Positions 50,161 to 58,270 of a stretch of 64,000 nt of DNA are shown here, piece after piece (the first letter of the stretch is position 1; the number at the start of each line of letters is the position of its first letter). Position numbers and translations under genes: made by a program. The notes beneath the pieces are model-generated. The model was not told the DNA's origin. It worked only from the letters and a program-made list of their open reading frames with translations, and did not search any database. Origin of the DNA: JASGIT01 sp047601665 (GTDB lineage Bacteria > Pseudomonadota > Gammaproteobacteria > Burkholderiales > Burkholderiaceae_C); assembly GCA_047601665.1 (NCBI GenBank), contig JASGIT010000001.1, positions 2,914,001-2,978,000 of the forward strand. The letters are read 5' to 3'.

Positions 50161-51810
50161 TTATTTGCGGCAGGCCGAAAAAATGTCCTCGTCCGGGCGG
50201 TACACGCTGGTCTGCACGTCCATCAGGCCCAGCACCGAGTCGAAGTAGTTGTCGTGCGAAATGGGCCGGTCGCGCAGGTCGCGCTGCAGGCAGGCCATGG
50301 CGACGTGCGTGCGCTGCTGCATGGCGGGCGAGAGCCAGGTGATCCAGGGCACGTGCTTTTGCACGTCGGGCGCAATGGCGTAGGGCAGGCCGTGCAGGTA
50401 GAGGTTGTTCTCGCCCAGCGACTCGCCATGGTCTGCTACGTAAATAATAGCTGTTGGCGCTTGCGGGTAGCGCGTTTCCAGCCAATTGATGGTGGAGTCG
50501 AGCATCTGGTCGGTGGCCACGATGCTGTTGTCGTAGGCGTTCACCACCTGCTCGCGCGAGCATTCCTGCAGCGCGTTGGTCTCGCACTCGGGCTTGAAGC
50601 GTTTTTGCGCGGGCAGCGAGCGCTTGTAGTACGCGGGGCCGTGGCTGCCCATCTGGTGCAGCACCACCACCACGCCGCGCGTGCGCTCGTCGGCGGGCAA
50701 GGCGGCAATGCGCTGGTCCAGGCCCTTCAGCAGGATGGTGTCCTGGCACTCCCCGCCCGCGCACAGGGCCGGGTCCGGGCTGGCCATGGTGCTGGCCGAG
50801 GCCACGCGGTCGCACACGCCCTTGCAGCCGGCCTGGTTGTCCAGCCACAGCACGGCCAGGCCCGCGTGGTGCAGCACGTCGAGCAGGTTTTCGTAATTGG
50901 TCTTGCGGTCGTCGAAGCCCTTGCGGCCCAGGTGCGAGAACATGCAGGGCACCGAAGCGGCCGTGCTCGTGCCGCACGACCACGCATTGCGCGCGCTGGA
51001 AATGTAGCCGCGCGCCGAGAGCAGCGGCGTGGTGGGCCGCTCGTAGCCGTTCAGCGCGAAGTTGCCGCTGCGCCCGGTTTCGCCCAGCACCAGCACCAGG
51101 ATGGGCGGCTGCTTCTGGCCGGCGTAGCTCGCGCCCAGCTTGGCGTCCCGCCCCAGCGGGGCGAGGGTGCGCGTGTCCATGCGCAGCGGCTGGGCGGCCA
51201 GATGGACCAGCCCGTACACGGTGTTCAGCGGGTTGATGAGGTAGCGCAGCTGGGTGTGGTTGCGCATGGTGGAGGCGAAGTCCTGGAACACCAGCATCAG
51301 CGCGCTGGACGCGACCAGCAGCGCGCTCACGATCAGGATCAGCCCGTGCCCCAGGCTGCGCTTCCAGCCCAGCCGCCGCGCCGGGCGGCGCGCCAGCCAC
51401 ACCAGCGGCGGCCCGGCCAGCAGCAGCAGCGCGCCAGCCATGCGCCAGTTGAGCAGATCGCCCGCCTCGCGCGGGTCGGTCTGCAGCACGTTGGTCAGCA
51501 TGGTGGAGTCGATGACGATGCCGTAGCTCCACATGAAGTACACGCCGCCCGCCGCCACCAGCACCATCAGCGCCAGCACGGGCTTGAGCAGCCGCCCCCA
51601 GGCCAGCAGCCCCAGCACCGCCGCGTTGCCCGCCGCCACCAGCACCATGAACGCCAGCCCGAAGCCCAGCCCGCGCGGCCCGCGCACCGCGGGCAGGGCG
51701 GAGAGCTCGCGCCACAGCGGCAGGTTGCACAGCGTGGCGAGCCACAGGCTCACGATGACGATGAACCAGGCGGGGTGCAGAGGGGGCTTTTTCGGCGGCA
51801 GATCGGGCAT
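50161..51810 (-). CDS. eptA: Phosphoethanolamine transferase of the EptA/MCR type
   Basis: A 549-residue protein with five N-terminal membrane helices (to about residue 185) and a periplasmic sulfatase-like domain. LVLGETGRSGNFALNGYERPTTP carries a zinc Glu. SCGTSTAASVPCMFSHLGRKGFD carries the Thr that accepts phosphoethanolamine. VADHGESLGENNLYLHGLPY carries the remaining zinc ligands. Such enzymes transfer phosphoethanolamine from phosphatidylethanolamine to lipid A and lower polymyxin binding. It is an intrinsic chromosomal family member rather than a mobile mcr. Codons for the AIIYVAD stretch coincide with a dispersed repeat (50435-50465). Confidence 0.88.
   Translation of the reverse strand: MPDLPPKKPPLHPAWFIVIVSLWLATLCNLPLWRELSALPAVRGPRGLGFGLAFMVLVAAGNAAVLGLLAWGRLLKPVLALMVLVAAGGVYFMWSYGIVIDSTMLTNVLQTDPREAGDLLNWRMAGALLLLAGPPLVWLARRPARRLGWKRSLGHGLILIVSALLVASSALMLVFQDFASTMRNHTQLRYLINPLNTVYGLVHLAAQPLRMDTRTLAPLGRDAKLGASYAGQKQPPILVLVLGETGRSGNFALNGYERPTTPLLSARGYISSARNAWSCGTSTAASVPCMFSHLGRKGFDDRKTNYENLLDVLHHAGLAVLWLDNQAGCKGVCDRVASASTMASPDPALCAGGECQDTILLKGLDQRIAALPADERTRGVVVVLHQMGSHGPAYYKRSLPAQKRFKPECETNALQECSREQVVNAYDNSIVATDQMLDSTINWLETRYPQAPTAIIYVADHGESLGENNLYLHGLPYAIAPDVQKHVPWITWLSPAMQQRTHVAMACLQRDLRDRPISHDNYFDSVLGLMDVQTSVYRPDEDIFSACRK
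50435..50465 (-). repeat. Dispersed REP-like repeat inside eptA, in frame
   Basis: The plus strand shows GCTACGTAAATAATAGC followed by TGTTGGCGCTTGCG, matching the family core ATAGCTG-TNGCGCTT and the A-rich flank. It encodes QAPTAIIYVA, next to the zinc-binding DHGES, so the repeat has been fitted to an essential site or the match is partly convergent. Confidence 0.5.
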
Positions 51811-51820
51811 GGGCTACTCT

Positions 51821-51844
51821 GAAAACGATAGCTGCCAGCGCTTG
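51821..51844 (+). repeat. Dispersed REP-like repeat, intergenic copy 3
   Basis: GAAAACGATAGCTGCC continued by AGCGCTTG. It shares ACGATAGCTGCCAGCGCTT with the copy before urtE. It lies 11 bp upstream of the eptA start. Confidence 0.7.
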
Positions 51845-51890
51845 CCATTCAATGGTTCCAGCATGAAAAATACCTGAAACCCTTGTATAT

Positions 51891-51918
51891 CAAGCGCTAG
51901 CCGCTCACTTTTTTGAAA
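51891..51918 (-). repeat. Dispersed REP-like repeat, inverted partner copy 4
   Basis: CAAGCGCTAGCCGCTCAC followed by TTTTTTGAAA. It is inverted relative to 51821-51844, 46 bp away. The pair can form a stem through AGCGCTT/AAGCGCT directly after the frmA stop and may act as its terminator. Confidence 0.55.
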
Positions 51919-53031
51919 TCAACCGTATTGAACCACGGAGCGGATGGACTTGCCTTCGTGCATGAGGTCGAACGCCTCGTTGATGCCCGTGAGCGGCATG
52001 GTGTGCGTGACGAAGGGCGCAAGCTGGATTTTCCCGGCCATCGCATCCTCCACCATGCCGGGCAATTCGCTGCGGCCCTTGACGCCGCCGAAAGCCGTGC
52101 CCAGCCACTTGCGGCCCGTCACCAGCTGGAACGGGCGGGTGGAAATCTCCTGCCCCGCGCCCGCCACGCCGATGATCACGCTCTGGCCCCAGCCCCGGTG
52201 CGCGCACTCCAGCGCGGCGCGCATCACGTTGACGTTGCCGATGCACTCGAAGCTATGGTCCACGCCCCAGCCCGTCATCTCGACGATCACCTGCTGAATG
52301 GGCTTGTCATGGTCCTTGGGGTTCACGCAGTCGGTCGCGCCGAAGGTGCGCGCCAGATCGAATTTGGAGGGGTTGGTATCGATGGCGATGATGCGCCCCG
52401 CCTGGGCCAGCTGCGCGCCCTGGATGACCGCCAGCCCGATGCCACCCAGGCCGAACACCGCCACCGTGTCGCCCGGCTGCACCTTGGCCGTGTTCTTGAC
52501 CGCGCCCAGCCCCGTGGTCACGCCGCAGCCTAGCAGGCACACCTGCTCGGGGTTGGCGTCGGGGTGGATCTTGGCCAGCGACACCTCGGCCACCACCGTG
52601 TACTCGCTGAACGTGGAGCAGCCCATGTAGTGGTACACCGGCTGGCCGTTGTACGAAAAGCGCGTGGTGCCGTCGGGCATCACGCCCTTGCCCTGCGTGG
52701 CGCGCACGGCCACGCACAGGTTGGTCTTGCCGCTCTTGCAGAACAGGCACTCGCCGCATTCGGCGGTGTACAGCGGAATCACGTGGTCGCCGGGCCGCAC
52801 GCTGGTCACGCCCTCGCCCACCTCGACCACGATACCCGCGCCCTCGTGGCCCAGCACGGCGGGGAAAAGGCCCTCGGGGTCGTCGCCGGAGAGGGTGAAG
52901 GCGTCGGTGTGGCACACGCCCGTATGGGTGATCCGGACCAGCACCTCGCCCTTTTGCGGCGGGGCCACGTCGAGTTCGACGATCTGCAGGGGGGCTCCGG
53001 CCTTGAAGGCCACGGCAGCGCGGGATTTCAT
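51919..53031 (-). CDS. frmA: S-(hydroxymethyl)glutathione dehydrogenase / class III alcohol dehydrogenase
   Basis: A 370-residue zinc alcohol dehydrogenase. GVCHTDAFTLSGDDPEGLFPAVLGHEGAG holds the catalytic zinc Cys and His-Glu. The structural zinc site is in ECGECLFCKSGKTNLC, and LGCGVTTGLGAV holds the third catalytic ligand. NAD binding is VFGLGGIGLAVIQGA. Class III features include HPDANPEQVCLLGCG. It oxidises the formaldehyde-glutathione adduct. ATG 53031 is chosen behind AGGAGACAGAGC. No S-formylglutathione hydrolase gene follows, unlike many frm operons; the repeat pair does. Confidence 0.95.
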   Translation of the reverse strand: MKSRAAVAFKAGAPLQIVELDVAPPQKGEVLVRITHTGVCHTDAFTLSGDDPEGLFPAVLGHEGAGIVVEVGEGVTSVRPGDHVIPLYTAECGECLFCKSGKTNLCVAVRATQGKGVMPDGTTRFSYNGQPVYHYMGCSTFSEYTVVAEVSLAKIHPDANPEQVCLLGCGVTTGLGAVKNTAKVQPGDTVAVFGLGGIGLAVIQGAQLAQAGRIIAIDTNPSKFDLARTFGATDCVNPKDHDKPIQQVIVEMTGWGVDHSFECIGNVNVMRAALECAHRGWGQSVIIGVAGAGQEISTRPFQLVTGRKWLGTAFGGVKGRSELPGMVEDAMAGKIQLAPFVTHTMPLTGINEAFDLMHEGKSIRSVVQYG

Positions 53032-53057
53032 GCTCTGTCTCCTGTGCAAATGAAAAA

Positions 53058-53082
53058 GCCCGCAGGCGCGGAACCTGCGGGC
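53058..53082 (-). terminator. Terminator after gltA
   Basis: GCCCGCAGG (53058-53066) and CCTGCGGGC (53074-53082) form a perfect nine-base stem. On the minus strand it is followed by TTTTTCATTTGC, a typical rho-independent terminator placed 20 bp after the gltA stop. Confidence 0.85.
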
Positions 53083-53101
53083 CGATGAGGTCGTTAGCCG
53101 A

Positions 53102-54412
53102 TCAACGCTGGTCGATGGGCTTGACGTCGCGGGGCACGGAGCCCGTGAACAGCTGGCGCGGGCGGCCGATCTTGTACTCGGGGTCGCCGATCATCTCGTT
53201 GAGCTGGGCGATCCAGCCCACGGTGCGGGCCAGCGCGAAGATGCCGGTGAACAGGTTGACCGGAATGCCGATGGCGCGCTGCACGATGCCCGAGTAGAAG
53301 TCCACGTTCGGGTACAGCTTGCGCGAGACGAAGTATTCGTCTTCCAGCGCGATCTTCTCCAGCTCCTTGGCCAGCTTGAACAGCGGGTCGTTGCCCAGGC
53401 CCAGCTCGCCCAGCACCTCGTTGCAGGTTTCCTGCATCAGCTTGGCGCGCGGGTCGTAGTTCTTGTACACGCGATGGCCGAAGCCCATCAGCTTCACGGT
53501 GGAGTTCTTGTCCTTCACCTTCTTGATGAACTCGCCGATCTTCTCCACGCCGCCTTCCTTCTGGATGTCGTAGAGCATGTTCAGCGCCGCCTCGTTGGCG
53601 CCGCCGTGCGCGGGGCCCCACAGGCAGGCCACGCCCGCCGCGATGGCCGCGAACGGGTTGGTGCCCGACGAGCCGCACAGGCGCACCGTGGAGGTGGAGG
53701 CGTTCTGCTCGTGGTCGGCGTGCAGGATGAAGATGCGGTCGAGCGCGCGCTCCAGCACGGGGTTGACCTTGTATTCCTCGCAGGGCGTGCCGAACATCAT
53801 GCGCAGGAAGTTGCCCGCGTAGCTCAGGTTGTTCTGCGGGTACATGTACGGCTGGCCCGCGCCGTACTTGTAGGCCATGGCGACCAGCGTGGGCATCTTG
53901 GCGATCAGGCGGATGGCCGCGATCTCGCGGTGCTGGGCGTTATTGATGTCGGTGCTGTCGTGGTAGAAGGCCGACAGCGCGCCCACCAGCCCGGTCAGCA
54001 CGGCCATGGGGTGCGCGTCGCGGCGGAAGCCGCGCAGGAAGAACTGCATCTGCTCGTTGACCATGGTGTGCTTGGTCACCGTTTGCTCGAACCCGGCCTT
54101 CTGCGCTGCATTGGGCAGCTCGCCGTTCAGCAGCAGGTAGCAGGTGTCCAGGAAGTTGCACTGCGTGGCCAGCTGCTCGATGGGGTAGCCGCGGTACAGC
54201 AACTCGCCCTTGTCGCCGTCGATGTAGGTGATCGCCGACTGGCACGACGCCGTGGACAGGAAGCCCGGGTCGTAGGTGAACATGCCTGTCTGAGCGTACA
54301 GCTTGCGGATGTCGATCACGTCCGGGCCCACGCTGCCGTGGTACACGGGCAGTTCCACGCTCGGGCTGCCGTTGCTGAAGGACAGCGTTGCTTTGTTGTC
54401 AGCCAGTTTCAT
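53102..54412 (-). CDS. gltA: Citrate synthase (type II, hexameric)
   Basis: A 436-residue enzyme. HADHEQNASTSTVRL carries the first catalytic His region, WGPAHGGANEAALNML the second His, and KLMGFGHRVYKNYDPRA the oxaloacetate-binding Arg; NVDFYSGIVQRAIG holds the catalytic Asp region. The length and the N-terminal beta domain (NKATLSFSNGSPSVELPVYHG) mark the Gram-negative NADH-sensitive type. It makes citrate from oxaloacetate and acetyl-CoA. It lies downstream of sdhE in the leftward sdh block. Confidence 0.96.
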   Translation of the reverse strand: MKLADNKATLSFSNGSPSVELPVYHGSVGPDVIDIRKLYAQTGMFTYDPGFLSTASCQSAITYIDGDKGELLYRGYPIEQLATQCNFLDTCYLLLNGELPNAAQKAGFEQTVTKHTMVNEQMQFFLRGFRRDAHPMAVLTGLVGALSAFYHDSTDINNAQHREIAAIRLIAKMPTLVAMAYKYGAGQPYMYPQNNLSYAGNFLRMMFGTPCEEYKVNPVLERALDRIFILHADHEQNASTSTVRLCGSSGTNPFAAIAAGVACLWGPAHGGANEAALNMLYDIQKEGGVEKIGEFIKKVKDKNSTVKLMGFGHRVYKNYDPRAKLMQETCNEVLGELGLGNDPLFKLAKELEKIALEDEYFVSRKLYPNVDFYSGIVQRAIGIPVNLFTGIFALARTVGWIAQLNEMIGDPEYKIGRPRQLFTGSVPRDVKPIDQR

Positions 54413-54440
54413 TGCGAGTTTCCTTTGAGTGAGTGAATTT

Positions 54441-54722
54441 TCAACCCCGGGCCGGTGCGCGGCGCATGAGCGCCAGCACCTGCTTGACTTCGGGAGTATC
54501 GACCGCGCCCGTTGGTTCCTTGCGGCGCAGCATCAGGTCGAGCAGGTCGTTGTCGCCCAGGTCCATCAGCGCCGTGAGGGCGCGTCCTTGCCGTTCGGTC
54601 AGCTGCGCGCCGTAGGTGGCGAAGAACTGTTCAATGAACAGGTCGTTCTCCACCAGCCCCCGGCGGCAGCGCCAGCGCAGCAGGTCGCGTTCGCGTTCTT
54701 CGAGCAGTCGGTCTTCGGTCAT
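54441..54722 (-). CDS. sdhE: FAD assembly factor SdhE (succinate dehydrogenase assembly factor 2)
   Basis: A 93-residue helical protein. LLRWRCRRGLVENDLFIEQFF contains the RGxxE-type motif, here RGLVE, needed for flavinylation of SdhA. It lies 16 bp after the sdhB stop and 28 bp before gltA, within the operon it serves. The size matches the family. Confidence 0.9.
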   Translation of the reverse strand: MTEDRLLEERERDLLRWRCRRGLVENDLFIEQFFATYGAQLTERQGRALTALMDLGDNDLLDLMLRRKEPTGAVDTPEVKQVLALMRRAPARG

Positions 54723-54738
54723 CTAGCAAGAACCGTGC

Positions 54739-55443
54739 TTAGATGGCGCGGCGCACCATCAATTCCTTGATCTTGCCGATCGCGCGCGTGGGGTTCAGGT
54801 GCTTGGGGCACACGTCCACGCAGTTCATGATGGTGTGGCAGCGGAACAGGCGGTACGGGTCTTCCAGGTTGTCCAGGCGCCCGCCCGTGGCCTCGTCGCG
54901 GCTGTCGGCGATGAAGCGGTAGGCCTGCAGCAGCCCGGCGGGGCCGACGAACTTGTCGGGGTTCCACCAGAAGCTCGGGCAGCTCGTGGAGCAGCTCGCG
55001 CACAGGATGCACTCGTACAGGCCGTTCAGCTCCTCGCGCTCCTCGGGCGACTGCAGGCGCTCCTTTTCGGGGGAGACGGGCGTGTCGTTGATGAGGTAGG
55101 GCTTGATCGAGTGGTACTGCTTGAAGAACTGCGTCATGTCCACGATCAGGTCGCGGATCACGGGCAGGCCGGGCAGGGGCTTGAGAACGATGGTGCCCTT
55201 GAGGGTGTTCATGTTCGTCAGGCAGGCCAGGCCGTTCTTGCCGTTGATGTTCATCGCGTCCGAGCCGCACACGCCTTCGCGGCACGAGCGGCGGAAGGAG
55301 ATGGACGGGTCTTGCGCCTTGAGCTTGACCAGCGCGTCGAGCAACATGCGCTCGTGGCCGTCGAGTTCGACCTCCACGGTCTGCATGTAGGGCTTGGCGT
55401 CCTTGTCCGGGTCGTAGCGGTAGATTTGGAATGTGCGCTTCAT
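54739..55443 (-). CDS. sdhB: Succinate dehydrogenase iron-sulfur subunit
   Basis: A 234-residue protein. Three cysteine groups are visible: SCREGVCGSDAMNINGKNGLAC for [2Fe-2S], CILCASCSTSCP for [4Fe-4S], and the CHTIMNCVDVCPKHLNP group for [3Fe-4S]. It passes electrons from SdhA to the membrane quinone site in complex II. It follows sdhA by 19 bp. Confidence 0.97.
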   Translation of the reverse strand: MKRTFQIYRYDPDKDAKPYMQTVEVELDGHERMLLDALVKLKAQDPSISFRRSCREGVCGSDAMNINGKNGLACLTNMNTLKGTIVLKPLPGLPVIRDLIVDMTQFFKQYHSIKPYLINDTPVSPEKERLQSPEEREELNGLYECILCASCSTSCPSFWWNPDKFVGPAGLLQAYRFIADSRDEATGGRLDNLEDPYRLFRCHTIMNCVDVCPKHLNPTRAIGKIKELMVRRAI

Positions 55444-55462
55444 GTTCTTCTTTCGTGGGGCA

Positions 55463-57268
55463 TCAGAAGGTGCGAACCTTGGGCGGAATGGTGTCCACCG
55501 TCAGCGGCTTGAGGTTCACGGGCTTGTAGGTCAGGCTGTTGTCCGCGCTGTGCCACAGCGTGTGCTTCATCCATTCCTTGTCGTTGCGGCCCAGCGGGAA
55601 CTCGGCGTCGTCCGCCGGGCGCTCGTAGTCATAGACCGTGTGCGCGCCGCGGCACTCGTGGCGCGCGGCGGCGGACACCATGGTGGCCTGCGCCACTTCG
55701 ATGAGGTTGTCCACTTCCAGCGCTTCCATGCGCGCGGTGTTCCATACCTTGGACTTGTCCTTGAGCGTGACGGCGCCGACCTGCTCGCGCAGGGCGTTGA
55801 TCTTGGCCACACCCTCGTCCATGCTGGCTTGCGTGCGGAAAACACCTGCGTGCTGCTGCATGGTGCTGCGGATGTTGCCTGCGATGTCTTGGGCGTAGGT
55901 ACCGTCCTTGGATTCATCCAACTGGTTCAGGCGCGCCAGCGTGCGGTCCGCACCATCTTCGGGCATGGGCTGGTGGCCGCCCGCGCCGTTCACGAAGCTG
56001 ACGATGTGCTTGCCCGCCGACTTGCCGAACACCAGCAGGTCGAGCAGCGAGTTCGTGCCCAGGCGGTTCGCGCCATGCACCGACACGCAGGAGCATTCGC
56101 CCACCGCGTACAGGCCGTTGACGACCTGGTTCTGCACGCCGTCGTGCACCACCACCTGGCCGTGGACGTTGGTCGGGATGCCGCCCATCTGGTAGTGGAT
56201 GGTGGGCACCACGGGAATCGGCTCCTTGGTGATGTCCACGTTGGCGAAGTTGTGGCCGATCTCTTCCACCGACGGCAGGCGCTTGCGGATGGTGTCCGCG
56301 CCCAGGTGGTCGAGCTTCATCAGGATGTAGTCCTTGTTCGGGCCGCAGCCGCGGCCTTCCTTGATCTCCTGGTCCATCGAGCGGGACACGAAGTCGCGCG
56401 GCGCCAGGTCCTTCAGCGTGGGCGCGTAGCGCTCCATGAAGCGCTCGCCGTTGCTGTTCAGCAGGATGGCGCCCTCGCCGCGGCAGCCTTCGGTCAGCAG
56501 CACGCCCGCGCCGGCCACGCCGGTGGGGTGGAACTGCCAGAACTCCATGTCCTGCAGCGGAATGCCCGCGCGCGCGGCCATGCCCAGGCCGTCGCCGGTG
56601 TTGATGAAGGCGTTGGTCGATGCCGCGAAGATGCGGCCCGCGCCGCCGGTCGCCAGCAGCACGGCCTTGGCCTGCAGTTCGTACAGGTCGCCGGTTTCGA
56701 GTTCGATGGCCGTCACGCCCACCACGTCGCCCTGCGCGTTGCGGATCAGGTCCAGCGCCATCCACTCCACGAAGAAGTTGGTCTTGGACTTCACGTTCTG
56801 CTGGTACAGCGTGTGCAGCATGGCGTGGCCGGTGCGGTCGGCCGCGGCGCAGGCGCGCTGCACGGGCTTCTCGCCGTAGTTGGCCGTGTGGCCGCCGAAG
56901 GGGCGCTGGTAGATGGTGCCGTCGGGGTTGCGGTCGAACGGCATACCGAAGTGCTCGAGCTCGATCACCACGTTCGGCGCCTCGCGGCACATGAACTCGA
57001 TGGCATCCTGGTCGCCGAGCCAGTCCGAGCCCTTGATGGTGTCGTAGAAGTGGTAGTGCCAGTTGTCCTCGCTCATGTTGCCGAGCGATGCGGACACGCC
57101 GCCCTGCGCCGCCACGGTGTGCGAGCGGGTGGGGAACACTTTGGACAGGCAGGCCACGCTCAGGCCCGCGCGCGACAGTTCGAGCGCGGCGCGCATGCCG
57201 GAGCCGCCCGCGCCGACGATGACCACGTCGAACTTGCGCTTGGTGATGTTTGCTTTGGTGTAGCTCAT
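55463..57268 (-). CDS. sdhA: Succinate dehydrogenase flavoprotein subunit
   Basis: A 601-residue protein. VIVGAGGSGMRAALELSRAG binds FAD, TRSHTVAAQGGVSASLGN carries the histidine that bonds FAD covalently, and HPTGVAGAGVLLTEGCRGEGA lies in the dicarboxylate site. It oxidises succinate to fumarate. Gene order sdhC-D-A-B followed by sdhE and gltA is complete. Confidence 0.97.
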   Translation of the reverse strand: MSYTKANITKRKFDVVIVGAGGSGMRAALELSRAGLSVACLSKVFPTRSHTVAAQGGVSASLGNMSEDNWHYHFYDTIKGSDWLGDQDAIEFMCREAPNVVIELEHFGMPFDRNPDGTIYQRPFGGHTANYGEKPVQRACAAADRTGHAMLHTLYQQNVKSKTNFFVEWMALDLIRNAQGDVVGVTAIELETGDLYELQAKAVLLATGGAGRIFAASTNAFINTGDGLGMAARAGIPLQDMEFWQFHPTGVAGAGVLLTEGCRGEGAILLNSNGERFMERYAPTLKDLAPRDFVSRSMDQEIKEGRGCGPNKDYILMKLDHLGADTIRKRLPSVEEIGHNFANVDITKEPIPVVPTIHYQMGGIPTNVHGQVVVHDGVQNQVVNGLYAVGECSCVSVHGANRLGTNSLLDLLVFGKSAGKHIVSFVNGAGGHQPMPEDGADRTLARLNQLDESKDGTYAQDIAGNIRSTMQQHAGVFRTQASMDEGVAKINALREQVGAVTLKDKSKVWNTARMEALEVDNLIEVAQATMVSAAARHECRGAHTVYDYERPADDAEFPLGRNDKEWMKHTLWHSADNSLTYKPVNLKPLTVDTIPPKVRTF

Positions 57269-57304
57269 TGTTTTGCCTTCAATCGTGGAGGGTGCGGCGC
57301 TGGA

Positions 57305-57670
57305 TCACAGACGCCACAGGACCTGGAAGCCCCAGCCGGCGCAGCCGACCAGCCAGACGATGGTGAACACCTGCAGCGCCAGGCGCAGGCCCACGGGCTT
57401 GACGTAGTCCATCCAGATGTCGCGCACGCCCACCCAGACGTGCCAGGCCAGCGCCACGATCACGGCGAAGGTCAGCACCTTCATCCACTGGTGCGCGAAG
57501 ATGCCTGCCCATTTGTCGTAGCCGATGGGGCCGCTGGTGCACAGCACCTGCACCAGCAGGACGATGGTGAACAGCGCCATCAGGGTCGCCGTCACGCGCT
57601 GGACCAGCCAGTCGCGGATGCCGTAGTGGGCACCGACCACGGTGCGCTTGGAGCCGTAATTCACGGACAT
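57305..57670 (-). CDS. sdhD: Succinate dehydrogenase membrane anchor subunit D
   Basis: A 121-residue protein with three hydrophobic helices. GAHYGIRDWLVQRVTATLM is the N-terminal pattern of SdhD with the quinone-pocket residues, and ALAWHVWVGVRDIWMDYVKP holds a probable heme-ligand His. It lies 24 bp after sdhC and 36 bp before sdhA. Confidence 0.92.
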   Translation of the reverse strand: MSVNYGSKRTVVGAHYGIRDWLVQRVTATLMALFTIVLLVQVLCTSGPIGYDKWAGIFAHQWMKVLTFAVIVALAWHVWVGVRDIWMDYVKPVGLRLALQVFTIVWLVGCAGWGFQVLWRL

Positions 57671-57694
57671 GGTGGGGTTCCTTCTTGTTGTTGC

Positions 57695-58129
57695 TTAGTA
57701 CAGGCCGAACAGCTTGGCGCCCAGCACCACCGTGAGCGCGATGGACAGCACCAGCGTGACCAGGGCGGAGGACTTGCCGAACTCCTTGCTCACGGCGGCG
57801 TGGCTCAGGTCCATCCACAGGTGGCGCAGGCCCGCGATGAAGTGGTGCAGGTAGGCCCAGATCAGCGCCAGCGCCACCAGCTTGACGAACCAGCCCGGCA
57901 CGAAGCCGACGCCCGCGTTGAACGCCGCCGCGAAGCGCGCGAACGAGATCTCGGACGACAGCGAGGTGTCGAACATCCAGAGGACGAAGGGCAGCAGCAG
58001 GAACATGAGCAGGCCGCTGGCGCGGTGCAGGATGGAAACCCATCCGGCCGCGGGCAGACGGTAGGTCGTCAGGTCCTTGAAGGCGTTGATGTTGCGGAAT
58101 TCAGGCCGCTTTTTGGCTAGCTCGGTCAT
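57695..58129 (-). CDS. sdhC: Succinate dehydrogenase cytochrome b556 subunit C
   Basis: A 144-residue protein with three membrane helices. RPEFRNINAFKDLTTYRLPAAGWVSILHRASGLLMF is the SdhC N-terminal motif with HR-SG; the second motif is HHFIAGLRHLWMDLSH, where the His ligates heme b. It is the first gene of sdhCDAB-sdhE-gltA. A perfect 15-bp palindrome lies 61-76 bp upstream. Confidence 0.93.
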   Translation of the reverse strand: MTELAKKRPEFRNINAFKDLTTYRLPAAGWVSILHRASGLLMFLLLPFVLWMFDTSLSSEISFARFAAAFNAGVGFVPGWFVKLVALALIWAYLHHFIAGLRHLWMDLSHAAVSKEFGKSSALVTLVLSIALTVVLGAKLFGLY

Positions 58130-58190
58130 GGCGGGGGCTTTCGTGGTTGTAACTGCGTTGTAATCGCGGATGCAAACAAGCTCAAAATTC

Positions 58191-58205
58191 TATTGCACTG
58201 CAATA
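58191..58205. promoter_or_regulatory. Palindromic operator candidate upstream of sdhC
   Basis: TATTGCACTGCAATA, a perfect palindrome about a central C, is followed on the sdh strand by TAGAAT, a -10-like hexamer. The 58130-58270 spacer holds no gene. A repressor bound here would cover the sdh promoter. The regulator is not identified. Confidence 0.6.
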
Positions 58206-58270
58206 AAAAAACGAATGTCGGGCTTGGGCTTTTCGCTGTTGGGGGTCAACTTGGCGACTGCTCCGCGGGC

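Noticed and set aside
55433..58120. 895-residue open frame on the plus strand antisense to sdhA, sdhD and sdhC
   Set aside because: Low-complexity His/Val/Gly/Ala-rich shadow of the sdh genes, with no start signal.
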